Of a DNA stretch of 48,317 bases, positions 6,880 to 15,503 are shown piece after piece. Location of the stretch: positions 1-48,317 of IMG/VR virus record IMGVR_UViG_3300047661_000028. One strand, given 5' to 3'. The position numbers and the translations under genes are program-made. This DNA comes from a virus. The notes beneath the pieces were generated by a model. The model did no database searches and was not told the origin of the DNA. It saw only the letters and a list, made by a program, of their open reading frames with translations. Every line of letters starts with the position of its first letter. The first letter of the stretch is position 1.

Positions 6880-8093
6880 TGTTTCTTACTCATTTATCGC
6901 TTTTTTCCGGAATTGGGGGTCTTGACCTCGCCGGCGAATTAGCGGGATTTGAAACCGTAGGACAGTGTGAATGGGCAGATTTCCCTCACCAAGTACTTGA
7001 CAAACATTGGCCGGACGTGCCGAAATGGCGCGATATTAGAACGTTAACAGGAGAAGATTTCTATGAAAGAACAGGACTTAAAACCGTGGACATCATCAGC
7101 GGAGGCTTCCCTTGCCAGCCTTTTAGCGTTGCCGGGAAGCGACGAGGCAAAGCAGATGACCGTTACCTCTGGCCTGAAATGCTTAGAGTCATATCAGAAC
7201 TACAACCCAATTGGGTTATTGGTGAGAACGTTGCTGGAATCGTCTCAATGGGCGAGTCCGCACCGTTTTCTAACTTGGAAAGTGACACCACTGGCAGCAC
7301 AGAGGAAAAAATGGTACTTGAGGAAATCTGCCAAAATATTGAAAACCTCGGTTACGAAGTCCAACCGATTATTATTCCAGCTTGCAGTGTCAAAGCCCCA
7401 CACCAACGATACCGAACCTTCATTGTTGCCCACACCAACCGCAATGGACGCGACTTTACAAGTCAAGGGCAAAGCGGGGGCAAAGGGTCACCATTCAATT
7501 CAGTTGTCGCACTTGGCGAACTCAGGCGCGTTATTGTCGGAGAATCCGATAGCGGAGCAGGACAGGTTGCGGAGTTTGGGGTTACTGAGCAAAGCGGAGA
7601 AAAACGACCTATGGCTCGGAACGCCGACAGCATCAATGACGAAAAGATCAGGCAACTTCAAGGCGGGGAGAGAACCGAATCCGGCGGAATATGTGCAGAT
7701 GTGGCCGACACCGACAACGCAGGAAACCGAGCATCCGAATGCGACACTGACGGAAACCGGGCGGAGAGCGGTCAAAAACGGGCAAAGCAGCCACAGCCTC
7801 GGACTTGCGGATGCGGTGACGATGTACCCAACACCGACAGCGAGGGATTACAAGGACACCGGGGAAAACGCCAACCTTTACCGAAACGAGCGTCAGAGTG
7901 GTCAACTTGGGATAGTAGTAAAGCGCCTGACTTCGGAAATTGGGAGTTTGAACCCGACGTGGGTCGAGTGGCTAATGGGGTTTCCAATAGGGTGGACCGA
8001 CTTAAATGCCTCGGAAATGCAGTAGTACCACAACAGGCATATACCGTTTTCAAGGCAGTATATGACATTGAGAGTGGTGAGCAGGATGCCTAA
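6879..8093 (+). CDS. dcm: DNA (cytosine-5-)-methyltransferase
   Basis: A 404-residue C5 DNA methyltransferase. Motif I is LFSGIGGLDLA (8-18), the catalytic Cys79 lies in GGFPCQPFS (motif IV), ENV is at 116-118 (motif VI), HQRYR is near 173 (motif VIII), and motif X is LGNAVVPQ near 380. Residues about 185-350 are hydrophilic and contain the variable target-recognition region. It probably modifies phage DNA against host restriction. No cognate endonuclease is adjacent. The gene is overprinted by another long ORF (7063-8025). Confidence 0.95.
   Translation: MFLTHLSLFSGIGGLDLAGELAGFETVGQCEWADFPHQVLDKHWPDVPKWRDIRTLTGEDFYERTGLKTVDIISGGFPCQPFSVAGKRRGKADDRYLWPEMLRVISELQPNWVIGENVAGIVSMGESAPFSNLESDTTGSTEEKMVLEEICQNIENLGYEVQPIIIPACSVKAPHQRYRTFIVAHTNRNGRDFTSQGQSGGKGSPFNSVVALGELRRVIVGESDSGAGQVAEFGVTEQSGEKRPMARNADSINDEKIRQLQGGERTESGGICADVADTDNAGNRASECDTDGNRAESGQKRAKQPQPRTCGCGDDVPNTDSEGLQGHRGKRQPLPKRASEWSTWDSSKAPDFGNWEFEPDVGRVANGVSNRVDRLKCLGNAVVPQQAYTVFKAVYDIESGEQDA
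7063..8025 (+). CDS. ORF overprinting dcm in another frame (LPTPTA / WVEWLMGFPIGWTD protein)
   Basis: A 320-codon open frame lies wholly inside dcm. It begins with ATG 7063, preceded by AGGAGA (7049-7054) at 8 bases, which is a good ribosome site. The product has repeated PTPTA-type motifs (LLPTPTAMD, MWPTPTTQE, MYPTPTARD), the segments LTWKV and TKSNRLLFQLA, and ends with WVEWLMGFPIGWTD. In dcm the last stretch is read as the pre-motif-X region ending DRL. I recall such proteins being annotated beside phage C5 methyltransferases. The best evidence that this frame is used is a separate copy of its C-terminal signature in the next gene. Function is unknown, and expression is not proven. Confidence 0.5.
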   Translation: MKEQDLKPWTSSAEASLASLLALPGSDEAKQMTVTSGLKCLESYQNYNPIGLLVRTLLESSQWASPHRFLTWKVTPLAAQRKKWYLRKSAKILKTSVTKSNRLLFQLAVSKPHTNDTEPSLLPTPTAMDATLQVKGKAGAKGHHSIQLSHLANSGALLSENPIAEQDRLRSLGLLSKAEKNDLWLGTPTASMTKRSGNFKAGREPNPAEYVQMWPTPTTQETEHPNATLTETGRRAVKNGQSSHSLGLADAVTMYPTPTARDYKDTGENANLYRNERQSGQLGIVVKRLTSEIGSLNPTWVEWLMGFPIGWTDLNASEMQ

Positions 8094-8328
8094 TAGTACA
8101 TCAATACCGATGTATCCGACACCAACAACCGGGGCGGGTTTATGCGGTGGCACCGGGAGCTTCCAACAGCTTCAGGCTTTGAAAGAAGCGGGAGCGATTA
8201 CAGAGGAAGAACGCCGGAGTATGTCGGCGGGAAACGGTGGGCAGTTAAACCCTTCGTGGGTTGAGTGGCTGATGGGTTTTCCAATAGGATGGACAGATGT
8301 ATATGGGGGCGAACCAGATGCCGAATAA
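8086..8328 (+). CDS. Small stand-alone protein with the WVEWLMGFPIGWTD signature
   Basis: An 80-residue protein (from ATG 8086, with GTGAGCAGG upstream; ATG 8062 is in frame). It contains MYPTPTTGAGLCGG, then LNPSWVEWLMGFPIGWTD, the same signature as the C-terminus of the ORF overprinting dcm. The equivalent methyltransferase frame here is broken by TGA (CGA in dcm), so only this frame is intact. It overlaps both dcm and the polymerase gene by a few bases. Function is unknown; association with the methyltransferase is likely. Confidence 0.65.
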   Translation: MPNSTSIPMYPTPTTGAGLCGGTGSFQQLQALKEAGAITEEERRSMSAGNGGQLNPSWVEWLMGFPIGWTDVYGGEPDAE

Positions 8329-10897
8329 GTGTACATTAACTCCGGAGCAACTCGATGAGCTGAGAAAATACATACCATGCATCGCCGACATATGGATTTA
8401 TGACACCGAGGTGTTCCTTCACGATTGGCTGCTCATCTTTGAGAAGTTGACGACCGGAGAACGACGAATATTTCACAATGATAACTATGCCGCCACCACG
8501 TTTCTCGACGAGGTGGCTCCTGTCCTCGGCGGCTACAACGTAAAGCATTACGACCAGTGGATTTTAAAAGCCATCTATCACAACGCAGACAACGCTACCA
8601 TCAAGGCGCTGAACGATTACATCATAGTCGAGGGTAATAACGACCCGTGGACGTTTGACTTTCTCGAAGGTAAGCGCGACGACCTCCCTCAACAGTTTGA
8701 CCTTATGGACGATATAGCTACGTTTCTGCGGCTGAAAGAAGTCGAAGGAAACCTCGGAATGGATATTGAGGAAACCGAGATAGACTTCAACCTTCCCCGA
8801 CCGCTGAACGATGACGAGTACGCCAAGACGGTGCAGTATTGCGGGCATGATGTGAGCGCGACCGTCAAACTCATGTATGAACGCAAGGATTACCTCGCAT
8901 CCAAGATTGCTGTCGGCAATATGATGAAACTAACCGCGAAATACAGTATGCCGATGACCAATGCCAAGCTGACCGCAAAGTTCCTCAACGCCAGACAGTG
9001 CGCCCGTAACGATGAATTTGAGTACGATTTTCCCACCAATTTAATTATTGACAAATACCTAGACGTGGTGAAATTCTTCGGAAAAATTGACTCGACATAT
9101 AGCACCACGCTCAATATTGACATCGCCGGTGTGCCGCACACAATCGCATGGGGCGGTTTGCATGGAGCGCTTGATACCTATACCGAGGAAAAGACCGAGA
9201 ACCGCAAGATTATGCACATCGACGTTACGAGCTACTACCCATCACTTATGATACAAAACCACTACATGAGCAGAAACGTACCGGACCCGGATGGATACAA
9301 ACGTGTGTATGAAACGCGCATCGCAGCGAAGAAAGCCGGAGATAACGCAACGGCAAATGCCTTGAAACTTGTTCTTAACACCACTTACGGCGCGATGAAG
9401 AACCAGTACAACGGTCTGTATGACCCTCACATGGCAAACGCGGTGTGCATTTCCGGGCAGCTTTACCTCATTGACCTTATCGAAAAATTGGAGAGCATAC
9501 CGACCTTTAAACTGATTCAGTCCAATACTGATGGCTTGATAGTTTCCTATGACTGCGACGTCGAATCAAAAATTAACTATGCTGTCCACGTATGGGAGAC
9601 ACGCACAGGCTTCCACATGGGCTTTGACGGCATCGACAAGATAGTGCAAAAGGATGTCAACAACTACATCATGCGCGGCACTGACGGAGCGGTAGAAGTC
9701 AAGGGTGGCTACGTTTCAAACTACGAGGGCGGCGATTTCAAAAACAAGAGCCTCTCCATTGTGGCGAAAGCAATCGTTGCAAATCTGTTCCAAGGCACAC
9801 CGCCAGAGGAAACCGTCAACGGCTGTGACGACATCGAGCAGTTCCAGATGATAACCAAGGCGGGACACACATATGACAAGGTGGTGTGGGTCAGTGCCGG
9901 ACAGGACATCGAAGTACAGAACGTCAACCGCGCCTATGCTTCTAAAAACATGGAGAGCGGCTCACTGTATAAAATCAAACTCGCCACCGAGGACAAAAAA
10001 GAGCGGCGAGATAAGATAGCCAATGTACCTGCTCATTGCATTATCGATAACCGAAAGCTGTTTCAAATCGGAGCCATCGATAAGCAATTTTATATAAAAT
10101 TTGCTGAGAAGCGCATCAACGACTACCTCGGCGTTAAGCCACCCAAAAAAGAAAGAAGGAAAAAAACAACAATGGTTACACACAAAATAGCAGACGCGAA
10201 AACCGAAGCACCCAAGCAGGAAGCACCCCTCGTCGGCCTTGGCGCAAAGTTAATGAAGCTACGCGCAGTAATGTCAAGTTTTAAGTGGGAAAAGGACGGC
10301 AAGAATCGCTATCAATCATACAGCTACATCACCGATGGCCAGTATAAAAGCAACTTTAATAAGGCGCTCGCCGCAGCAGGACTTGATTTTAAATTTAATA
10401 TTACAAGCTATCAACACGACCTAAGTGCCGACAAAATGAGCATGACACACATCGAAGCCATGTGCGAGATAATTGACCGTGAGAGCGGAGAAAAAGAAGA
10501 ATACACCACTATGGGCGATGGTGCCGATACCGGCGACAAGGGGATTTATAAGGCGTACACCGGCGCAATTAAGTATTTTGTTGCTGACAACTTTCTCGTT
10601 TCTGAGGGTAGCGACCCGGAAAATGACATTGACGAAACTCAACAAGAAAAACCGAAGTACACACCACCGGCAAAGCGCGAAGCAATTAAGGAAAATATCT
10701 CAAATCAAGAAGCACCCGCAACCGACGTGCAGATTGAGTCCATTGCTGACGGCATCGCACAGATGGAGGAATCTGGACTTGACAAAGAGATTATCGTGAC
10801 ATTCACAGAACTGCTGGAAACCGAGTTGACAAAAGACCTCGCGGAGCAGACCATCGATGCGATGAATGAATTGTTGCAGCCAAGTACTGCGGCTTGA
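8318..10897 (+). CDS. Family-B-like DNA polymerase fused in frame to ERF annealing protein
   Basis: Residues 1 to about 610 are a phage DNA polymerase: 3'-5' exonuclease with YDTEV (about 29) and YCGHDVSAT (about 185), polymerase motif A DVTSYYPSLMI (about 308), motif B KLVLNTTYGAM (about 358) and motif C NTDG (about 410, where DTD is usual). Residues 619-859 are an ERF-family single-strand annealing protein. The junction is a lysine-rich linker encoded by an A-rich tract with seven A (10160-10166). ATG 10172 has AAGGA upstream, so ERF may also be made alone from an internal start. A one-base change in the A-run would end the polymerase at a nearby TAG. Start 8318 follows GGGGG at 8305-8309. 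Confidence 0.85.
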   Translation: MPNKCTLTPEQLDELRKYIPCIADIWIYDTEVFLHDWLLIFEKLTTGERRIFHNDNYAATTFLDEVAPVLGGYNVKHYDQWILKAIYHNADNATIKALNDYIIVEGNNDPWTFDFLEGKRDDLPQQFDLMDDIATFLRLKEVEGNLGMDIEETEIDFNLPRPLNDDEYAKTVQYCGHDVSATVKLMYERKDYLASKIAVGNMMKLTAKYSMPMTNAKLTAKFLNARQCARNDEFEYDFPTNLIIDKYLDVVKFFGKIDSTYSTTLNIDIAGVPHTIAWGGLHGALDTYTEEKTENRKIMHIDVTSYYPSLMIQNHYMSRNVPDPDGYKRVYETRIAAKKAGDNATANALKLVLNTTYGAMKNQYNGLYDPHMANAVCISGQLYLIDLIEKLESIPTFKLIQSNTDGLIVSYDCDVESKINYAVHVWETRTGFHMGFDGIDKIVQKDVNNYIMRGTDGAVEVKGGYVSNYEGGDFKNKSLSIVAKAIVANLFQGTPPEETVNGCDDIEQFQMITKAGHTYDKVVWVSAGQDIEVQNVNRAYASKNMESGSLYKIKLATEDKKERRDKIANVPAHCIIDNRKLFQIGAIDKQFYIKFAEKRINDYLGVKPPKKERRKKTTMVTHKIADAKTEAPKQEAPLVGLGAKLMKLRAVMSSFKWEKDGKNRYQSYSYITDGQYKSNFNKALAAAGLDFKFNITSYQHDLSADKMSMTHIEAMCEIIDRESGEKEEYTTMGDGADTGDKGIYKAYTGAIKYFVADNFLVSEGSDPENDIDETQQEKPKYTPPAKREAIKENISNQEAPATDVQIESIADGIAQMEESGLDKEIIVTFTELLETELTKDLAEQTIDAMNELLQPSTAA

Positions 10898-10907
10898 GGA
10901 AATGAAA

Positions 10908-11972
10908 ATGGAAATCAACGTGGAAAACAAGAACATCACACTGCCGACAACACCAAAGAAGATCAAGAAAATCACAGGAACGCGGTTCGCCGCAATCCTT
11001 GGCTTGAACCCCTGGAGTTCGCCGTTTGAAGCGTGGTGCGACATGACTGGCACATACAAAATACCATTCACAGACAGCGTTTATACCATCGCGGGCAAGA
11101 CCATCGAACCAAAGGTTATAGCCTATCTCGATGGGCGCTACCATCACGGAGCGCATCTGCTAAAAGACCCGGATGAATTCTTCGGAAAAACCAAAGAACA
11201 ACTCCACTTTGACCATTTCCCGGAAAACAAGACATTCGGCGGCATGTGGGATTGCCGAACAAAGACAATTGTCTACGAGTTGAAAACCACCAAGCGCGTC
11301 GAGGATTGGAATCATGGCGGCGGAAGCGAACTGGATGCGCCTATTTATTACAAGATGCAAGCCGCGCTTTATGCATACCTTCTCGGTCTTGACCGTTTCC
11401 GCATGGTTCTGACCATGCTCGAAGATAAGGACTATGAACACCCGGAAGATTTCATCCCAAACCCAAAGAATACAACCGTCATTGATTACCGTGTGTCCAC
11501 CGAGTTCCCGCAGTTTGAGCAGTACATCGAAACGTGTACCGAATGGCTTGAAAAATGCATTGCAACGCCGGTTAGTCCGGAGTGGGCCGATGGCAGGAAC
11601 GACAAAGAAATCATCAAGGCGCTGACAACAGCGCATGTCGCACCGAATGAAGAAGAGCCAGACACACTGACCGACATCATGGCAGAAATCGAGCCGCTGC
11701 AAGCGGAAATTGATGCAGCCAAGGAATTAACCACCGACAAGGAAAAGCGCCTAAAAGCGCTCAAGGACAGGCTCAAGCCAATCCTTCAAAAACAGATGAA
11801 AGACAGCGACAAGAAGATTGTTGTCGACGGCTCCGTGTATGACTTCGAAGTTAGCAGAACCGCGAGTTCAGGCGTCGACATTGATAGGCTCAAAAACGAC
11901 GGACTATATGACAATTATAAAAAGTCCGGCTTCACTTATAAATTAATGGTAAACAGGAGGAAAATAGCATGA
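10908..11972 (+). CDS. YqaJ-type viral recombinase / exonuclease
   Basis: A 354-residue PD-(D/E)XK exonuclease of the YqaJ/lambda-Exo type. Seen are GTRFAAILGLNPWSSPFEAW (the family's N-terminal box), GKTIEPKVIAYL, and the metal site D...ELKTT in MWDCRTKTIVYELKTT. The C-terminal part (about 255-300) is a charged helix. It would digest double-stranded ends to provide single strands for the ERF protein encoded just upstream. I place the start at ATG 10908 with GAGG at 10896-10899. Confidence 0.85.
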   Translation: MEINVENKNITLPTTPKKIKKITGTRFAAILGLNPWSSPFEAWCDMTGTYKIPFTDSVYTIAGKTIEPKVIAYLDGRYHHGAHLLKDPDEFFGKTKEQLHFDHFPENKTFGGMWDCRTKTIVYELKTTKRVEDWNHGGGSELDAPIYYKMQAALYAYLLGLDRFRMVLTMLEDKDYEHPEDFIPNPKNTTVIDYRVSTEFPQFEQYIETCTEWLEKCIATPVSPEWADGRNDKEIIKALTTAHVAPNEEEPDTLTDIMAEIEPLQAEIDAAKELTTDKEKRLKALKDRLKPILQKQMKDSDKKIVVDGSVYDFEVSRTASSGVDIDRLKNDGLYDNYKKSGFTYKLMVNRRKIA

Positions 11973-12433
11973 TTAAGAAGTTACAAAACAAGTTCCCGGT
12001 ACTCCCAGAGGGTGAGCAGCTCGTGTGTGTCAAAGAGGTTATAGACAAGGATTATGCGAAATTTGAGAAACTCACTATAGTTGTCGAAAACGCCGAAGGT
12101 GTGTCTTGCTCGATGAATTTTAACTTTGTCAAAGATGACGGTACACCAAATGACGGAGCGGAAGCCGCTTATACTTTCATGGCTCGCGCACTTTTGCATG
12201 ACGCAAACGCAGATGAAATCGACACCGATGACTTAGTCGGCAAGTTCGCAATTGCGGAAGTCACCCACACGACTGGAAGAAAAGGTGGCACGTTTGCCAA
12301 CGTCAAAAAGTGGACTCCTACCGATGGTACGTTTACGACAGCATCAGCACCGACAGAAAACGCCGCGCCTAAAAAGACTGCTGCTGAAATCATCGCGGAA
12401 GCGAGAGCTCGCAAGGCGGCATCAGCAGAATAA
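11969..12433 (+). CDS. Probable phage single-strand DNA-binding-like protein
   Basis: A 154-residue protein with a compact beta-rich N-terminal domain (about 1-115) and an alanine/lysine-rich, disordered tail ending in acidic residues. Its place between exonuclease and VRR-NUC, and its size, fit the SSB-like proteins that accompany ERF/YqaJ modules. I do not see a defining OB-fold motif, so the function is inferred from context. GGAGG at 11956-11960 supports ATG 11969. Confidence 0.6.
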   Translation: MIKKLQNKFPVLPEGEQLVCVKEVIDKDYAKFEKLTIVVENAEGVSCSMNFNFVKDDGTPNDGAEAAYTFMARALLHDANADEIDTDDLVGKFAIAEVTHTTGRKGGTFANVKKWTPTDGTFTTASAPTENAAPKKTAAEIIAEARARKAASAE

Positions 12434-12720
12434 TGCCGCGGGAAAAGGATTTACAAGATGAGTGCCTTGATTATCTTAATAATCGACATATCTACAACGT
12501 GAACACGCATGGTGATGCGTGGGAGCGGCGAGGGCGGCCAGATGTGTACATTTGCTACCGTGGGCAGTTCATCGGCTGTGAGTTAAAGCGTGGGTCGGAC
12601 AACCGACCTACCGCCTTACAGCTCAAACATTTACGCGAAATCAGGGAAAGCGGGGGCATCGGCGTATGGATAACGACGCTGCAAGAATTGACAGACCTTC
12701 TCAGCTCACTGGGCCATTAG
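12433..12720 (+). CDS. VRR-NUC domain nuclease
   Basis: A 95-residue VRR-NUC protein, a minimal PD-(D/E)XK nuclease. The active-site residues are D37 in GRPDVYI and E50-x-K52 in GCELKRG. The length is normal for the phage form, which is usually found next to the primase/helicase and thought to resolve or process replication intermediates. The start overlaps the previous stop by one base. Confidence 0.9.
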   Translation: MPREKDLQDECLDYLNNRHIYNVNTHGDAWERRGRPDVYICYRGQFIGCELKRGSDNRPTALQLKHLREIRESGGIGVWITTLQELTDLLSSLGH

Positions 12721-14642
12721 ACAATCACTATTTATTTCTGCGCGAAGATAAAGCACCTATATCATGGGACACCTATGCCCTCGATGATGTGGAGAATAGC
12801 GACACCGTCGGTATCATGATACCGGAGCCTTATGTGGTTATTGATGTTGATGATGCCGAGCAAGCCGACAAGCTCCTGTGCCTCGTGACCGAGCAGGACA
12901 TAAACTGCCAAATCATGCAGACAACGCGAGGTCGGCACTTTTGGTTTAAAGCACCGACACCACTGAAGAACAGCGTCAAAAGCATGACCGGCTTAGGCAT
13001 TTATGTTGATTATCGTTCATGGGGCAAAAAATCAGAAGTGTGTGTCCGCTTTAAGGGACAGTGGCGCGAATGGCTCACTGATTACGATTGGAACGAACTG
13101 CCCGAATTGCCGCGATGGTTGTACTCACTCAACCAAACAAAGTGGACGTTTTATAACATGGGCGAGGGCGACGGACGCAATCAGGCATTATTTGATTATC
13201 AGATTATGCTGTCAAAGCGCGGATACGCAAAGGCGGAAGCCTTCGATGTTTTACGACTTATCAATGATTATATTTTTACGTCACCAATGCCGGACAGGGA
13301 AATAAATACAATCTGCCGAGACGAGGCTTACCCGGATTTATTAGAACCGGGCGAGGAAGTCGACCCGACGCTCGACGGGTCGTGGCGTGGTCCGAGAGGT
13401 GGGTTTTCACACGACCGCATGGGCAACATGCTCATCGAGGAAATGAAAATTGTGTATTATCAGCGGCAGTATTACACCTATCACAACGGATATTATCAAG
13501 TTTGCGACAACGAGGTAGAGCACGCAATAACGGAATTGTTCCCGGCAGCAACTAAAAAACAAAAAGGAGAAGTGCTGGATTATATACGCATCATGAGCCA
13601 TATAAAACAGCCGCAAATGAATGTGTTTACAATCAACGTAAAAAACGGCAGACTCGACCTCAAAACGGGGAAATTGACACCTCACACGCCCGAAGCGCAC
13701 GACTTTCAACAACTCAACGCGACCTACGACCCAAGCGCTTATTGTGAACCGGTGGAGAAGATGATCCGCAAGGTATTCTGTGACGACCAACAGCTTATCG
13801 ACTTGTTTGAGGAAGTCATGGGATATTGTCTTTTGAAAGATTGCCCTATGCAGACACTCATTATATTTTTTGGTGATGGCAGCAACGGCAAAAGCACAAT
13901 TATGCGAATGATCCGAAATTTTATAGGCGCGGGAAATTACTCGACCCTTTCAATTCAAGATTTAGAGTCTCAATTCAGACCGGCAGACCTTGAAAATAAG
14001 TTAGTGAACATCGGTGATGATATTCCGGCAACGCAAATCAAAGACAGCAGCAAGCTAAAAAGTTTGTCACGCGGCGAAGAAGTCACTGTCGAGCGCAAAA
14101 ACAAGCCGCCATTTAGCCTCAAAAATTACGCGAAGCTGATATTTTCGACCAACAAGATACCACCATCGGCAGACAAGTCGCACGGTTTTTATCGTTCGCT
14201 TACGCTCATACCATTCGACGCGACATTTTCACGCGAGGACGCAGATTTTGACCCGTACATCGAGCAAAAGGTGATATTGCCGGAAGCCATGAGCTATCTG
14301 CTCAATATAGCCGTTCGCGGGTACAAGCGCATGACGGAGCACGGCTTCACAAAGTCCAACAAGGTTGACAAGGCACTCGACAACTACAAGCAATTCAATT
14401 CTCACACGTTAATGTGGATTGCGGATAACGACATCACCGAAGATTACTTATTGCAGAGAAGCACGAGCGAACTGTTTTATGAGTTCAAAAACTGGTGTGC
14501 CGATGAGGGAATAGAAAAACTCCCGATACAGAAAACCTTTACGACCGAGGTTTTAAAAAAGTTCAACTTGACGCTGTCAGACCAACGGCGTGAACCCGGA
14601 ACTTCCAAGAGAGTCAAGTTTTTTATTAAACCGAGCGTTTGA
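12666..14642 (+). CDS. Phage primase/polymerase-helicase (D5-type SF3)
   Basis: A 658-residue replication protein. The N-terminal part (about 1-150) is a bifunctional primase-polymerase domain with the VVIDVDDAEQ acidic motif. A PriCT-type helical region follows (about 165-225). D5_N and the SF3 helicase form the rest, with Walker A FGDGSNGKST at about 400 and FSTNKIPPS as motif C-like sensor near 497. It primes and unwinds phage DNA. The start overlaps VRR-NUC by 55 bases, and the start ATG 12666 lacks a clear ribosome site, so the N-terminus is uncertain. Confidence 0.9.
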   Translation: MDNDAARIDRPSQLTGPLDNHYLFLREDKAPISWDTYALDDVENSDTVGIMIPEPYVVIDVDDAEQADKLLCLVTEQDINCQIMQTTRGRHFWFKAPTPLKNSVKSMTGLGIYVDYRSWGKKSEVCVRFKGQWREWLTDYDWNELPELPRWLYSLNQTKWTFYNMGEGDGRNQALFDYQIMLSKRGYAKAEAFDVLRLINDYIFTSPMPDREINTICRDEAYPDLLEPGEEVDPTLDGSWRGPRGGFSHDRMGNMLIEEMKIVYYQRQYYTYHNGYYQVCDNEVEHAITELFPAATKKQKGEVLDYIRIMSHIKQPQMNVFTINVKNGRLDLKTGKLTPHTPEAHDFQQLNATYDPSAYCEPVEKMIRKVFCDDQQLIDLFEEVMGYCLLKDCPMQTLIIFFGDGSNGKSTIMRMIRNFIGAGNYSTLSIQDLESQFRPADLENKLVNIGDDIPATQIKDSSKLKSLSRGEEVTVERKNKPPFSLKNYAKLIFSTNKIPPSADKSHGFYRSLTLIPFDATFSREDADFDPYIEQKVILPEAMSYLLNIAVRGYKRMTEHGFTKSNKVDKALDNYKQFNSHTLMWIADNDITEDYLLQRSTSELFYEFKNWCADEGIEKLPIQKTFTTEVLKKFNLTLSDQRREPGTSKRVKFFIKPSV

Positions 14643-14715
14643 AAGTGACCAAAGGACGGTTGGGGGCAGCAAGGTGACATCAACAAATGGCTAAGTTATG
14701 CGGTTCTATGGTTGT

Positions 14716-14842
14716 TTGTCACGTTGTCACCTTTCTTTTCTTTAGATTACTCTTATATATACATTATAGTTTCATTATTTATATAAAACTCTCTATTGTA
14801 TAGAACGAGTGAAAAACCTTGAGTGACAAGTGACAGATGACA
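14716..14842. repeat. AT-rich stretch flanked by inverted GTGACA repeats: candidate replication origin
   Basis: Left of the stretch are TTGTCAC and GTTGTCAC (14716-14730). Right of it are GTGACAA, GTGACA and ATGACAG (14823-14842), in inverted orientation. The roughly 90 bases between are very AT-rich, with several TATATA runs. It lies in the gap after the primase/helicase gene (14643-14871), which holds no supported gene. An extra GTGACA is at 14672. The origin assignment is an inference; a promoter for the 14872 operon may also lie here. Confidence 0.45.
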
Positions 14843-14871
14843 GCAAAAATACGAAATCAAGAGGATAAAAA

Positions 14872-15162
14872 ATGTCTGTTTATTATATTGCCGGACCGAT
14901 TACCGGGGTCAAGAGTTATCAACACGATTTTGCAACAGCCGAATGGCGGCTTAACCAAAAAGGACACATCGCGTTCAACCCGGCAGTATTACCTAACGGA
15001 TTACCGCACGACGTATACATGCCAATTTGTTATGCCATGATGGACGCATGTGAAGCGGTTTATTTTCTGAATGGTTGGCGCGACAGTGCCGGAGCGCGAA
15101 TGGAATATGAGTACGCTGTGTCACGGAAAATGAAAATACAATTCGAGGAGATACCCCAATGA
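14872..15162 (+). CDS. DUF4406 family, nucleoside 2-deoxyribosyltransferase-like
   Basis: A 96-residue protein. The N-terminus YYIAGPITGV and the segment YFLNGWRDSAGARMEYEYA match the DUF4406 / nucleoside deoxyribosyltransferase-like fold, with E in the catalytic-type position of GARMEYE. Phage members may act on nucleotides or modified bases, but no reaction can be assigned here. GAGG lies upstream of ATG 14872. The stop overlaps the next start. Confidence 0.8.
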   Translation: MSVYYIAGPITGVKSYQHDFATAEWRLNQKGHIAFNPAVLPNGLPHDVYMPICYAMMDACEAVYFLNGWRDSAGARMEYEYAVSRKMKIQFEEIPQ

Positions 15163-15503
15163 ACGATGAATTTGAAATACGTTTTGTACATACGGAACGC
15201 TGTTCTGTTTGCAAAGGCAAGCACGCGGAGTACCGTAATCGCCCTGGTTGCATAGGTTGTCAGCCATTACACAAGACGTTTATGGAATATGGTTATGCAC
15301 CGATGCTGCAAGTACCAATAAAATATGTGAATGTGCAACCAAGTCTTGTCGACAGGATTTTTGCCTTGGAAGCAGCGGGAATACCATACAAAGAGATTGC
15401 CTCGGTTACTGGCCTTACGGAAAACACGGTGAACTATTACGTTTACAAGGCCAATAAAGAGAGCGGAAACAATCGGTCGTATCATAGAGAGGTAGCTCAA
15501 TGA
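15159..15503 (+). CDS. Zinc-ribbon plus helix-turn-helix phage protein
   Basis: A 114-residue protein. The N-terminal part has CSVCKGKH and CIGC, a four-cysteine zinc-ribbon candidate (residues 15-33). The C-terminal part has a helix-turn-helix of sigma-region-4 type (IPYKEIASVTGLTENTVNYY). The 4-base overlaps with both neighbours show tight coupling. It is a likely transcription factor acting before late expression. Confidence 0.65.
   Translation: MNDEFEIRFVHTERCSVCKGKHAEYRNRPGCIGCQPLHKTFMEYGYAPMLQVPIKYVNVQPSLVDRIFALEAAGIPYKEIASVTGLTENTVNYYVYKANKESGNNRSYHREVAQ

Noticed and set aside
14837-15040. 67-codon frame overlapping the DUF4406 gene
   Set aside because: The DUF4406 frame has the motif and the ribosome site; this frame has neither.
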